A DNA stretch of 64,000 nt, from NCBI GenBank assembly GCA_029931535.1, contig JAQPZY010001625.1, positions 3,511,501 through 3,575,500 of the forward strand, given 5' to 3'. The stretch's first letter is position 1, and each line of letters opens with the position of its first letter. Below are positions 43,255 to 54,029 of the stretch, piece after piece. This DNA comes from Margaritifera margaritifera. Lineage: Eukaryota > Mollusca > Bivalvia > Unionida > Margaritiferidae. The notes under the pieces are model-generated. The model was not told the origin of the DNA. It did no database searches and was given only the letters and a program-made list of their open reading frames with translations. The position numbers and the translations under genes are program-made.

Positions 43255-45330
43255 TAATTGTAGTTGACAACTTTGTTGTTATTTCCATAATAAATTTACA
43301 CAATCCTAGGACACGATATCGTATCGGACTTGATAAAATTTTCGATTAAAAATCTGACTTTTTTGGACAGAGGGGGTTGGTGGACCGAAATTTTATGGTG
43401 GGTCCAGCATCTCTCCCCCTATTTTTTTGCATCTCGGTGGTGGTCGACCGATATTGTGGATTTTTTTTTAGTCTTAGATCATTGAAATACAGCCTCCTGG
43501 CTGACTTTTTTTGATAGAGGGTTCAGCTTGCCAAAATATTTTGGTGGGCTCAGCCCCCTCTGCTGCTACCAGATTTTTTACAATTTTGTATCATTTAAAA
43601 TGGACAAAAATAAAGACGGCATTAGTGTAGCCTTTATTTCAGTGTCTCAATTGTGTTTCTAATTTATAAACTGTAAAAATGCAGTATTTTCAGGAAAATA
43701 ATATCCTTACCGATGTTCTGTATATTTTTCTGTTATCTTGGCATAGTGGTCTTTTCAAGCTGGTTAATAAGCATGACATTTGTATATTTGAAAAAAAAAA
43801 AAAAAAAAAAAAACAAACAAAGATATCTTTGCGTGAAACATTTATTCATGATTGCTAATTTTCATAGTTTTAGTAAAATAATACCCTTGTAAAAAGAAAA
43901 AAAAAAAAAGCCTGATCAAAACCAAACGATGGGAGTGGGGAGACAATGCTCATTTTACAATAGTGTTGAGCGGCTAGTCCCCCTCCAGCTGCTCACCGAA
44001 TGCTTAAACAAATGGCACGGTTTTTAACGACTGTGCAAAGTTTTTGAAAGCAAGATTCAAGGTTGAAAATGTGAAAAATGCTATAGCGATCAAAAGCAAT
44101 TAAAATTGTAGAATGAGAATAACAGTTCTTCAAATTAGCTAGAAAGAAGTGTGTTTATGGCTTTAAACGCACTTATTTCACGTATCTCACAGTAAGTCTG
44201 TCATAGTTCCGATTTCAATATTTTATTAATATCCTTCTCAAAAGAGGGTCATTATATAGTCCAAGCCGAGAAAAGTAGATAGTAGTATGAATGACGTGTG
44301 TAATGGAGTAAGTGTTACGGTTACATCTCTGAAGTATACTAGGATTCGGTCAGCTCTGTCAGTGGCATGTTTGGATTTGGTGACTTCTTTTTCCTCAGAC
44401 ATGCAGAAGATCATGTCTTTAAGAACTTACGGAGAAAGGAAACCAACGAGTAAGGACCGCCTCAAAAACTCTTTGCAAAATTAGACATCATTTCGATGTT
44501 CTACAAAGCATGAATTGAGTTCTGCATTTTGCCACGTACAGCTGCTATTTATGACTTGTTGCAAAATATCTGTTTATGCAATTTTACAATGAACAAATTT
44601 ATCGCATAAAAGTTTCCAGAATTTTGGCACCAAATTCTCAGGCCCTGATCGATCTCGTTTGTCTCGAATTGAAAATTATTCACATATAAACAACATACAG
44701 TGTTGGTGGTCTTCTTATATCTTGGAATCCGGTTCAAGTTTCTTTCAATGTTTTCATTCTCCAGATGTCTTGTCAGCCATGGTGTATGCAATAATCTGCT
44801 TTGAACCACTATGATATTGTGGGTTAGAAGTCACAATCACTTTCATTTTCAATGGAACTACTTCAATGTGATGAATATACGTGCAAGATACATCTTGCTT
44901 ATTATATTAGGTGCCCGGCATGAACACGGGGCTGCATAGTGCCGTAAGGACCTTGAAAGTGAAGAAAATAATGAATAACATGCCTTGCCAGTTGTTTCCT
45001 GTCAACTCTTGACAACTAAAATTCCCATCATAACCCAGCTGAACACAATTGTGATAAAAACCAGCATATCACTACTAAAAATAGAAAAATTTAAGTGTAT
45101 TGAGACTGCTTTGTGCCGCCGCGAGAAGTTCTGAATAGACATGTATTCGCGAATGCAGCCGTAACAAGATTATTTTACCAGCGCCGCCAGTCACACCGGT
45201 TACTTTTGATATGGCTCCACAACAATTCCGATTGGTGTGCCTATAATAGTTGCTGTGCTGCGATTTCCGCCACACCAGACCATCGGTGGTTGCCGCGACG
45301 ATTCTGCAAATAGCATCTTCAACCACACAC
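43255..45330. other. Right flank of element A, no gene seen
   Basis: Viral coding signal stops at 43232. A third ACAACTTTGTTGT palindrome stands at about 43266. After it, two related ~55-bp G/T-rich stretches near 43.36 and 43.51 kb, an A22 run at 43791-43812 and unremarkable A/T-rich DNA follow. Short frames (for example 44549-44809, minus) have no family features. Confidence 0.5.
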
Positions 45331-45339
45331 ATGCGTTTG

Positions 45340-45930
45340 CATTTTACGAGTAGCGCGGTTCTCTTGGTGATTTCATCTCGCAGTTGTTGTTCCGCTTCAA
45401 TTATTTTCTCACGTTGGTAACTTTGAAGCTCTCTCAGAGTTCTTCTATTAATAATGTGATCGTAAAGTATAATTGCTCGACAGGCTGGCCTTCTTCATGT
45501 ACAACACGCACTTCTAACCAATTATTCATTTTTACTGGTACAACTGTCATACAATCATAGAAAATATATTTTGGGGGAATATTTAAATTTCCGCCGATTG
45601 TGCGTTCTTGGGGCCTTGCATTACGTTCATATAAAATTATACTGATTACACCATTGAATAGTTTCTGAAACGATCGTCTTCGCCCAAAAACTGTTACACG
45701 GACAAGTGCGTTTTTGTTGGTGCAATATAATCAACGGGGAATGCAATCGGGGTGGATTTGTCGGTGAATTCCACCTCATCGTTGTATAAACAATCCCTGA
45801 GTGGTTTAATGTCTGGCTTTGCATTCTGTGACTGAGCGTTTTCGAGTGCTAATGCAGTGATTTCAAGCTGGCTTCGAGTTGGTATTGGAACATCAGAGTG
45901 GTTCCAACTATCTATTTCTATTTCACCCTT
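45340..45930 (-). pseudogene. Element B, left end: unidentified degraded coding sequence
   Basis: A minus-strand frame reads protein-like from about 45900 (RSQLEITALALENAQSQ, DEVEFTDKSTPIAFPVDYI) and then hits stops. I do not recognise the family. It may be the continuation of the acidic ORF on the other side of the 21-bp minisatellite. Confidence 0.35.
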
Positions 45931-45938
45931 AACATGAT

Positions 45939-46192
45939 TGTATTTCAGTGTATACGAGGTGTATTTCAGTGTATACGAGGTGCATTTCAGTGTATACGAG
46001 GTGCATTTCAGTGTATACGAGGTGCATTTCAGTGTATACGAGGTGTATTTCAGTGTATACGAGGTGTATTTCAGTGTATACGAGATGTATTTCAGTGTAT
46101 ACGAGGTGTATTTCAGTGTATACGAGGTGTATTTCAGTGTATACGAGGTGTATTTCAGTGTATACGAGGTGTATTTCAGTGTATACGAGGGT
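45939..46192. repeat. 21-bp minisatellite, 12 copies
   Basis: GTATTTCAGTGTATACGAG plus two bases is repeated about 12 times with only T/C and G/A changes. The period is a multiple of three, so it is open in three plus-strand frames. The resulting frames are not genes. Confidence 0.95.
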
Positions 46193-46326
46193 TAGTTAGC
46201 GCCACTCTGACTCAGATATTCGTCAACAAACGGCACAAAATCAACATCGATGTTGGCATCACTAGTCAGCCGGTCCAACACCCCGTCGGCAAATTCCGCA
46301 ACATCATCACCGCTGTCAGAATCCAT
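46192..46326 (-). CDS. 44-residue acidic ORF at element B
   Basis: ATG at 46326, TAA at 46192-46194. It is rich in Asp (MDSDSGDDVAEFADGVLDRL at the start) and ends exactly at the edge of the 21-bp minisatellite. It could be a complete mini-protein or the N-terminus of a gene cut by growth of the repeat. No family is recognised. Confidence 0.35.
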   Translation of the reverse strand: MDSDSGDDVAEFADGVLDRLTSDANIDVDFVPFVDEYLSQSGAN

Positions 46327-46679
46327 TACTTATATGTAATGATAAATCTAATCTTAAACACGAACACCAAAGATAGTTAAGTACCTTTCTATATAAATGC
46401 TGAATCCTTCGAAATGAATTTCAACTCCGCATATGTAAAAGATGTTTTAATATTATCATCACGTCCGATGGTACGTTTATTGATGGTTTAAAAACCTGGA
46501 TATAATTTATCAATGTGTGTATTACACCCTACCCGCGATGAAATACTCTTAAGATGATTAAATACGATCCAGACTCGCGCGATTTAGGTCTATCAAAAAT
46601 ATATACAATAGCATTGTTATAAGTTTACCATGTGTTATGGTTTTGTCCGCTCCCACAGAGTGTAATATTCCCACGGTGG

Positions 46680-47068
46680 CTAATATTTCTTGATCTGTGT
46701 CCATGCTGTTACTATGCGTGATGGTGCGTGTAACTCTGCAATCTGTGCATTCATGTATTGTTTCACCGCAGCCTCGGCTACATCAATGTAATTCTTGATA
46801 AACGCGATCGACATACCAGAGTCTGTGATTCCCCCGATTTCGTTAATTTCGGCCAGGTTCTTTGCGACGGCTTCAAAACATCTTGAATGTCCACGCTAAA
46901 CGTTTTAAGTTTTCCAGTTTGATCTTAGATAATCACAAGCTCGCCCAGGTCGACATCAACAACATCCCGGCTGGTAAACTAGGTCAAATCCGCTTTGGTG
47001 GCAAACCTGCTCAGATCCACATCAGCGCCGCGTTGGATTGAGTAACGTCCGTAAGTGTTAATAGGCAT
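46680..47068 (-). pseudogene. Element B fibre-like gene
   Basis: From an ATG at 47068 the frame gives a short N-terminus, then LGELVII and DQTGKLK, matching GEIVVFQDRQGKLK of element A. An in-frame stop stands between II and DQ where A has Gln, and another lies upstream. After a frameshift near 46.89 kb the sequence continues as KNLAEINEIGGITDSGM to a stop at 46680. It is dead. Confidence 0.6.
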
Positions 47069-47079
47069 TTCGTATACTA

Positions 47080-47485
47080 TTAAGTGTACTTTCTAAGAGA
47101 TATTGTAAAATCAACAAGCACGCGTGGTTTGGGTGAACTCTGGAGTGCACGCAATGCTTCAACAACAAGTCGTCCACGTATTGGCCCGTCCAGCCGAGTT
47201 TGCAACTGCAGAATTGAATAAAACATTGGTTGTTGTCCACCGCCTCGGAGGATTAAATAATCAGCAACTTCAAGTGGTGGTGCAATCCCGTACGAGTCAA
47301 AATATAAAAGATGTCGAGGTGTTACCGTGCATGCGACCCAATGAGTCCCAGGTCCTGTTGTCAAATCCAGGTTAACAATCATGGTTTCCCACTTGCGTGG
47401 GATCATCATGCATATAGACACCTCTGAAACGCGTGACTAACTTTGACATAGCGAGTAAGTCAAGATTGGTCAATGGCGAGGCCAT
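47080..47485 (-). pseudogene. Element B adenovirus-type protease, catalytic Cys lost
   Basis: The N-terminus (MASPLTNLDLLAMSKLV, in another frame) and the core (GTHWVACTV, LYFDSYGIAPP) match the protease of element A. The catalytic site reads GPIRGRL where A reads PPICGPE: codon 47176-47178 is CGT, one transition away from TGT. A frameshift separates the two parts. It cannot be active. Confidence 0.75.
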
Positions 47486-47486
47486 T

Positions 47487-47959
47487 TGCGAGTCGTACCT
47501 GGTAGTCGAAGACCTCTGCCTGACGGTATTCTGCGAGTTGTCCCGGGTAGTCGAATACCTTTTCCTTTTTTTGGGACGAAAAATCGTAGATTTTCCCACC
47601 GATCTCCTTTTTCAGAGCCATTCCGGATGCAGTTCAGACGGCCCCTAATGCAGCCGCTTTTGCAACCGCGGGAGCCACAGCTGCTAACAGCGTTGGAATG
47701 GTCGTGAGGAAAGGAAATATTCCATCGGTCTTTTGCATTTGTGACACCTCTAACTTTTACAATTTAATGTCACTGGGGTGTTCTTTTGTTTAGCCGCTTT
47801 AAGTTGACTAAGTTGTGTTTGGGTTAACCACACGGGGATAATACTAGTTAACTTTGCCGGAGAAAGCCTTAATGTGACCCCGCAATCATTTCGTATTGCG
47901 CTCTTTATTTTCGCAAGCTGCTTTGGGCTAAAGCCCACCTTAACTTCGTGATAGGACAT
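47487..47959 (-). pseudogene. Element B homologue of the small QLT-repeat protein
   Basis: The open part (47750-47959) has the first QLT unit (SPKQLAKIKSAI) and a second (LTQTQLSQLKAAK). After a frameshift the hydrophobic LLAAVAP and AKAAALGAV segments and a basic tail are still readable, as in element A. The protease site of A is not conserved. Confidence 0.65.
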
Positions 47960-47994
47960 TATTATTTGAAAACCTAACCGGTTTAATTACTACG

Positions 47995-49360
47995 TTATGA
48001 GTTTTCTATAGGCGCATCAAGGACCCTCATTCGGCCACCTGTGCCCTCCAACAACATAGTCTTGTCAGAGAGGATCACATCAAAGCATCTGTAACCGCTG
48101 GCGGGAGCCGCACCTACAAGTGCATGAAAGAACATGTTGACCACGGACTGCCTGAACAACTCCAGGTATTCCAATGAAAAGTAATAAATCGGGTACAATG
48201 TATGGAAGTCGTGCTGGGAAATCTGCAGACGCGTGTCAACGTTTTGATGCCGGTGCATGTACGACCACAGATTGTGATATGCATGTGCGACTTGATTGTC
48301 TGTGAAGTTAAGCAAACTTTCTTCACATTGTTCTTGGTGTCCGTTTAACCGCAGTGAAACTTCAGATACTTCTAAGTGGTCAAATATCATCTTACAACGC
48401 TCTTGGCTATTATCTCGATCCGCATTTTGAAACGCCATGAACACGTGTTTTGGTGTGCTAAGACCATGTTGGGTACTTATTTGCCATTGGTTACAGGGTG
48501 CGAGTCTGTGGTGTGCGCGAGAAAAGACAGCGTTGACGCGGTTCCATACCGCATAAACGACAACAAAAGATCTTCTTTGGCCAGCGAAGGGGTTAGCACA
48601 GGCATCCACAATGTTAATGTCGACAATTCAACTTTGCCATCAACACCTCCATAACGCCAAATTGCATCATTGCTGTTACCCTCACGGAATAACGTGACTA
48701 TATGCTTGGCTCCAAAATCAACCTTGCAGACATCTCTGCAAAACCCAAATATGTGACTGAGAGGAATCGCACACGAAAACCTCAATGAGCCTCCACGAAG
48801 TTGTGCTTAACGCTGCTTGAATCCACCGTTGAAATTATTATTAACACCAGTGATGAGATCTTGTACATCTTCGTCAGCGTTCCGTGCATGATTTTGAGGT
48901 CGTGCAATTATATACTGTCTATGATCTGCATGATTGGATGTATCCTTGATAAACATCATAGTTGGGCCAGCGGATCTCGCGTAATCATCACTGTATCTGG
49001 CGAGTCCGAGAATCGTCGTTGCAATGTCAACTTTGGCGAGAATTTCTTCGATTTCTATTCCGTTAATTAAATAAGAAGCGCTGCTGAACAACGCCATAAC
49101 GCCGTTGTTGTCAAATCCAATATTGGTACCGGTATCATAATTGTAACCGTTGTCGGCACGTACAAGTGTTCCCTCGATTTCCAAGAAAGCCTCACGCGGA
49201 AGAAAAAACATAGACGTGTTCAGCACTTGTAATTCTATTTTTGTTGATCAGGGACCCTAGCTGGTTACGAATAATATTGAAAATCTCTTTTGCTTCGATC
49301 TATCAATACAGGTGCGTCAGTGTCAAATGCGGGATCGGATGCATCTTTGAATTTTGTCAT
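47995..49360 (-). pseudogene. Element B major capsid protein
   Basis: Starts at 49360 (SDPAFDTDAPVL). A TAA stands in FQYYS-x-ARVPDQ where A has Tyr. The sequence then follows the MCP of A through NNGVMALFSSASYLI, TTILGLARYSDDYARSAGP, CAIPLSHIFGFCRDV and YPIYYFSLEYLEL, with at least one more stop and a frameshift with lost sequence near 48.5-48.6 kb. Its conservation over the full length supports the capsid call in A. Confidence 0.8.
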
Positions 49361-49383
49361 CGTTTATACATTATATTTTCTTC

Positions 49384-49788
49384 TAATACCTTTTGCTAGA
49401 CAACAGTAATTCACTTCCCATTGCCAGATTTGCAATCACCAAATCGGACAGACATTGTTAAGCGGCTTCATCGATTATTTTACTAACCCTCGGCTGGCAT
49501 TGTCGCTGTCGATGGAAGTGTAACCGTTTTTGGTCGTGCTCGAGTCACTAATCGTCGTAGTCGATCTCGTATCAATTGAACCACCTGCAATCCTACATTT
49601 TATACCAATCCCCACCAACGATGCTGATTGGTGCAGCGCGCGAAGACAAGGCCGCGAGCACCTTTTGGTGCGCCTGTAAACAATCCACGGACAACATTGC
49701 CAAGGCCAGTTCCGTAATATGTCATGTAAACAGGTTCACTCGCGTTTACAACACGCACAGGTGTCACACATCCACGTAAGACTGTCAT
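49384..49788 (-). pseudogene. Element B homologue of the pVI-like candidate
   Basis: The first 62 codons from 49788 match A around VYMTYYGTGLGNVVRGLF. Further downstream the frame is lost. The start follows ACTATA. No C-terminal protease site could be confirmed. Confidence 0.55.
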
Positions 49789-50570
49789 TATAGTTCAGGT
49801 CGATCTCTAATGTACAGTTGTATTATCAAGGTTTCCCCGCGCATGTCCAACATGTGCTCGTCCTGGTCCACAAGAATAAAACGAATATGTGTCAACCGGT
49901 CATTCTGACATGGAAGATACACGGGTGCCGCGTGAGTAATCGATATCAAATCACACGGTTCCACGGTTGGGGAGAACCCAAACAATATGAAACCCCTTCG
50001 TAACTGCCACTGATGGCGTCACAGGTTAAATTGATCTGAATCGTTGAGGTAATCCTGACAATGTCTGACGCGATAAGGTATCCCATGTGTAAGATTCTTT
50101 TGGCCCACGAGAATATCTTTGGGCCAACCGACAATTGTTCTTATCAACAAATGTGTGATATCAACCGCGTACGGAGCAGATTCGAACGAGATGGCAGAGC
50201 TGAGTGTGGGCTCGTGTTCACGTATGAAATTTTAGAGTCTTTGTCGGTCACCAACGAAACTCTTCGTCGAATCTCTTCATTGATCGATATCATTCCAGGT
50301 GGCGCCACCGTCCGACGGAAACATAAGCAAGTTGTTAGCGGGAAGGCCCCTAAACGGTTGTGCTCGGATATTAGGCCAAATGTAATACACGCGGAATGAT
50401 GCTAGTGCAATCTCAAGTGTGCGGGATTCCCCTGCTGTAATTGGTGTAGAGAAAGTCACATCAAATTCTGGTTTCATTGATGAGATTGTAATCATCGAGG
50501 TAACGTTTGGGGTTGTATTTACAAGAACACGCTGCATTCCAACATTTACTTCGCAAAGAATCGCCTCAGA
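49788..50570 (-). pseudogene. Element B penton-like protein, without the insert found in A
   Basis: Pieces in three frames match the ends of the penton of A: KPEFDVTFSTPI, VYYIWPNIR, HEPTLSSAI, IVGWPKD, then NLTCDAISGSY and MLDMRGETLIIQLYI at the C-terminus. Total length (~260 codons) is that of a plain single jelly-roll penton. Here the gene lies between the pVI-like and Q-rich genes, whereas in A it lies beyond the fibre gene. Confidence 0.65.
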
Positions 50571-52040
50571 ACTTATCGTCGGTATACGCGCGTTCTTCGT
50601 ATACATCATCGATGTCTTCAATAAGTTGATGCATCAATGCGCGAAACGTTTCCGGGTCCATGATGTCATTGGTGAGCAACCGCTTACAAATCGATGCGGC
50701 CTCATTGATAACCTCTGATGCGTTGTTGCCCGCGCGAACCGACCCCATAAGTGTTTCCAAGCATCCGGTAAGGTCGTAAGGTTCACAGTCTACCAAGACC
50801 TTCTCCTTTCTTTGGTTATTGGTTCGGTTCTTCTTTTTCTTCTTTTATAAATATCATATATTGTGACGCATGTGGCAGGTAACCAGTTTCTCGTTCTTTC
50901 CGTATAGGTGTAATTGTTTGTTGTTCGGGTGTGGGTGCAAAAAGTCTTTGTTACTGTTGCTCATATGCACGTCCTTGTTCCGCAAGCAGCCTGTTCGTTT
51001 ATTCTTGTTCTCTTAACAATCTGGCAAATTCTTGTTGTTGCTGCACATATGCACGTTGTTCTTCTTTCCGTGTGGATGCAGATGTTTGTTGTTCTTGCTG
51101 TGTAACTGCATGTTGCACTTGCTGTAGCTGTAGCTGTTGCTTTTGCTGGCTTTGATCTTGAGCTTGGGAACATTTTTCCAGTGAATGTGTAGGTAAATGT
51201 TCGCGTGAAGGTTGGGTTTGGGAACGTTTTGACGCTTTTGGTATAAATAAATCTTTGCGTATGGATGTGGGAGGTTCGTGTGATGGTCCGGGTTTAGGTT
51301 GAGGTTCGAGTTGAGGTGAATGTGCGAGAGGTTTGCGTGGAGGTCGACGTGCGCGAGGTCGTTTTCTGAGTCTTTTCCTATCAACTTCTTGCATAAATTC
51401 TATAAACATTTTGTTCCATTTGTTAACGTCTCCATCTTAAACTGTTTGAAGTATTCTATTATAAAAATCAAACATCGGACCAGTTGCTTGTTTAAACACA
51501 TTAATTTCCCTGTATGCCCACTTGGTCCATACATCTTTTATATTCGATGGTTTTTTCAACCCGTACTGTTTCTATTTGGCGGGTATCTCAAAAGCGGCAT
51601 TTATGGGATTATCAAAGATCCACTGATGGCCTGGTTCATTCAAATTTTTTGGATCTGTTTTTAGCATTGACATGTACACGGGTGGTGGTCGTGGAAGATT
51701 CATAAGTGCCGCGCTGATGTCTTCGTCAAGTTCTTGGGTGCCTTTTTAGAATCTCTCCATCTGCGCTGGCAACTGTTCAATGGCTCGGGCTGCCCTGAGA
51801 ATCGGACCCGTTTCTTTTTCTCTTCCCACCATCCGCAACTTTCCTCTTCCGCGGTTTCACGTGTGGGCTTGGTAGTGGTGCAAACGTTTGTTCGAGATCC
51901 TCTGTGAGATTTTCCCGTGCAGTCTGTAGCGACTGCAACATATCTTTGACACGTTTGCGGCCGGCTATAACATTACGAATCAGTTTCTGGTGTTCTCGGG
52001 CAGCTTTAGACGTTGCTCCCCGTTATATTTATCATAGTCG
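50566..52040 (-). pseudogene. Element B homologue of the Q-rich protein
   Basis: The C-terminal domain (RAGNNASEVINEAASICKRLL) matches A closely. A Gln-rich middle at about 50.9-51.2 kb and an N-terminal helical piece near 51.85-52.03 kb (REHQKLIRNVIAGRKRVKD) are also recognisable. A Pro/Arg/Ser-rich stretch lies near 51.2-51.4 kb. Several frames are needed. Confidence 0.55.
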
Positions 52041-52728
52041 TTTAAATTGCCGCGTCCAAACAGGCTCGATATTTTCGGGAAGTTCTAGTCAAGTCGATCA
52101 TGAGGAAACAATACAGGTCCTGGGTGAGCTCCGCAAACATATTCCGAAACTCATCCAACGAGTGGTCGATGGTACACCAGGTCCGGTGAATATTTACGGG
52201 ACCATACGCGTTAATGCTTCGAAATATCATCAACATGTTGCAGTTGTCTCGGATCACTTTAGGAACGTGTGCGTATCATTGTGTTACATAGATCACATCT
52301 GTGTTTTTGTGTCGACCTATTGAAAATATTCACGCTGGGTTGTCTTGGTGTTCAAGCATTACATCATCGTACACGACAAGATTATTCGCGCTCGAATCAA
52401 GGTCGCCAATGGTAGGGGCTTTATCGATTTGGGAAAAGAAATCAATGGTGGACGAAGAAAACGTCTTTGATGACTGAAGAGCTTTCGTAAAATCCTTGAG
52501 TACATTATAACACGGTTGCTCGTTTGCGGCTGGCGCAGTCACGTACAGGCGATCCCACGTTCACCATCTCATGATTAAATTTTACAACAGTTGGGTTTTC
52601 CCGGACCGAGTCGGATCAAGGATTAACGCGCGAACTGAGTTTTTGTAACATGTCACAGTGCTTGAGTGATCTGGGCTTTGCTGCGCAGAGAAGTCAGTAA
52701 CGGTGAATTTTCTTTTTCGTGATGTCAT
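52040..52728 (-). pseudogene. Element B packaging ATPase
   Basis: ATG at 52728. A Walker A relic (DPTRSGKTQLL) near 52.60 kb is followed by a stop. Then come NNLVVYDDVMLE (Walker B), RHKNTDVIYVTQ and VIRDNCNMLMIFR, the typical tail of FtsK/A32-type packaging ATPases. Several in-frame stops are present. It lies back to back with the integrase. Confidence 0.7.
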
Positions 52729-52785
52729 GTTAAATATCAATTCTTGTATAACATAATCAGGTCTTTATATTGTGTGCGTTGCCGC

Positions 52786-53900
52786 ATGAAAACTTGTACT
52801 GCAAATCCAACACCTGTTCAAGCACGTAATGGTAGAGCAGGTTTTAAAAAGTCGCCGGCGGTGATGTCGCTGCTGCGTTAACGAAGCTACCCGAAACACC
52901 ATAGAGTAAATATCCTGGTGAAAAATATATTCCCGGATACGATACAATTACTGCTGGCCTGGAACGGGATATACGACCGGATTCTAACAACCAATCAAAG
53001 CCTGGAGAAGCACCTATAAATCGTGTCGATGCTGCATGTTACCGACATGATCTTGCTAATACGTCATCACATGATATCCGTGCACGCCAACGTTATTGGA
53101 AAGGTGAAGCTGCCGTAGAGAAGTTAGCGAGCGTGGCAAAGGTCACCCACGGGGTTACTCGAGAATGGTTAGCCAAACAAGAGCTCTGGCAAATTGACCT
53201 ACCCGCGCCAAGAAAGATTTCCCGTGGATGTTTTGATGTGAGAACACGCAACGAAGTTCACCAGGCGGATCTTTTGTTTCTTCCACAAGATCGGGTACAG
53301 GGACACACGTACAAGTACGCGTTAGCCATTGTAGATGTCGCCAGCAGATACAAGGAAGCCGAGCCCTTGACGTCTAAAGATTCAGCAAGAGTTGCAGATG
53401 CACTTAAACGTATTTACGCACGCGGACCGCTAACATGGCCACGGCTGTTACAGCTGGATCCTGGAAAAGAATTTCTCGGAGCCGTTGCTACGTTGTGAAC
53501 AAAAATATAAGGTGCTGGTTTATGTTGGACATGTTAACATCCATCGCGACCAGGCTATTGTGGAACGATTTAACCGTACACTTGCGCAACGGTTATTCGG
53601 ACATCCGTACGCGCATTAATTACTGATGAATCGTGAAGCGAGTGGGTGACATGGCTTCAATCCGTCTTAGAAGCATTAAACAATGAAACCACACGCACGA
53701 TTGGGTTAAAACCTCTTGAAGTAATTCGATAGAAGACTGTCACCGTTACCTACAAAATAATTTCACATCCACCGCTTTTAGAACCACTCGGAAACAATTT
53801 CGTTCGGTATTTTATGCATCGATGGAGTTGGAAGGCGGCTACTGACCCGATATGGTCTGTAGTTGTATTTACAGTCTCGGACTAGTAGAGCATTTGTTCG
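52786..53900 (+). pseudogene. Element B phospholipase A2-like domain fused to integrase
   Basis: From about 52890 one frame runs SKYPGEKYIPGYDTI, KPGEAPINRVDAACYRHDLA (PLA2-like, with the catalytic HD pair) and continues without a break into an integrase: an HTH-like N-terminus (VTREWLAKQELWQI), first Asp in HQADLLFL, second in QLDPGKEFLG. After a stop at 53496 and a frameshift, AIVERFNRTLAQRLFG gives the Glu (GAA 53563-53565), and ATDPIWS gives the C-terminal domain. A TAG just before SKYPG stands where Trp would fit. Integrases insert the element; PLA2-like domains occur in parvovirus and some Polinton proteins. Confidence 0.7.
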
Positions 53901-54029
53901 ATAGGACTTGCAAGTCGTTTAGTAGTGATGCCGTCTGTAAATATCCACCGTTTGGTGTCAAGCGGGGACAAACTTACTTTAGTGCAACGATACACACCTA
54001 TCCGATGTTTCTTTGACCGGATAAGATTT

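Noticed and set aside
45898..46380. 160- and 85-codon plus-strand frames with perfect 7-residue repeats
   Set aside because: They are produced by the 21-bp minisatellite, which is open in all three plus frames; there is no unique coding sequence of gene-like character.
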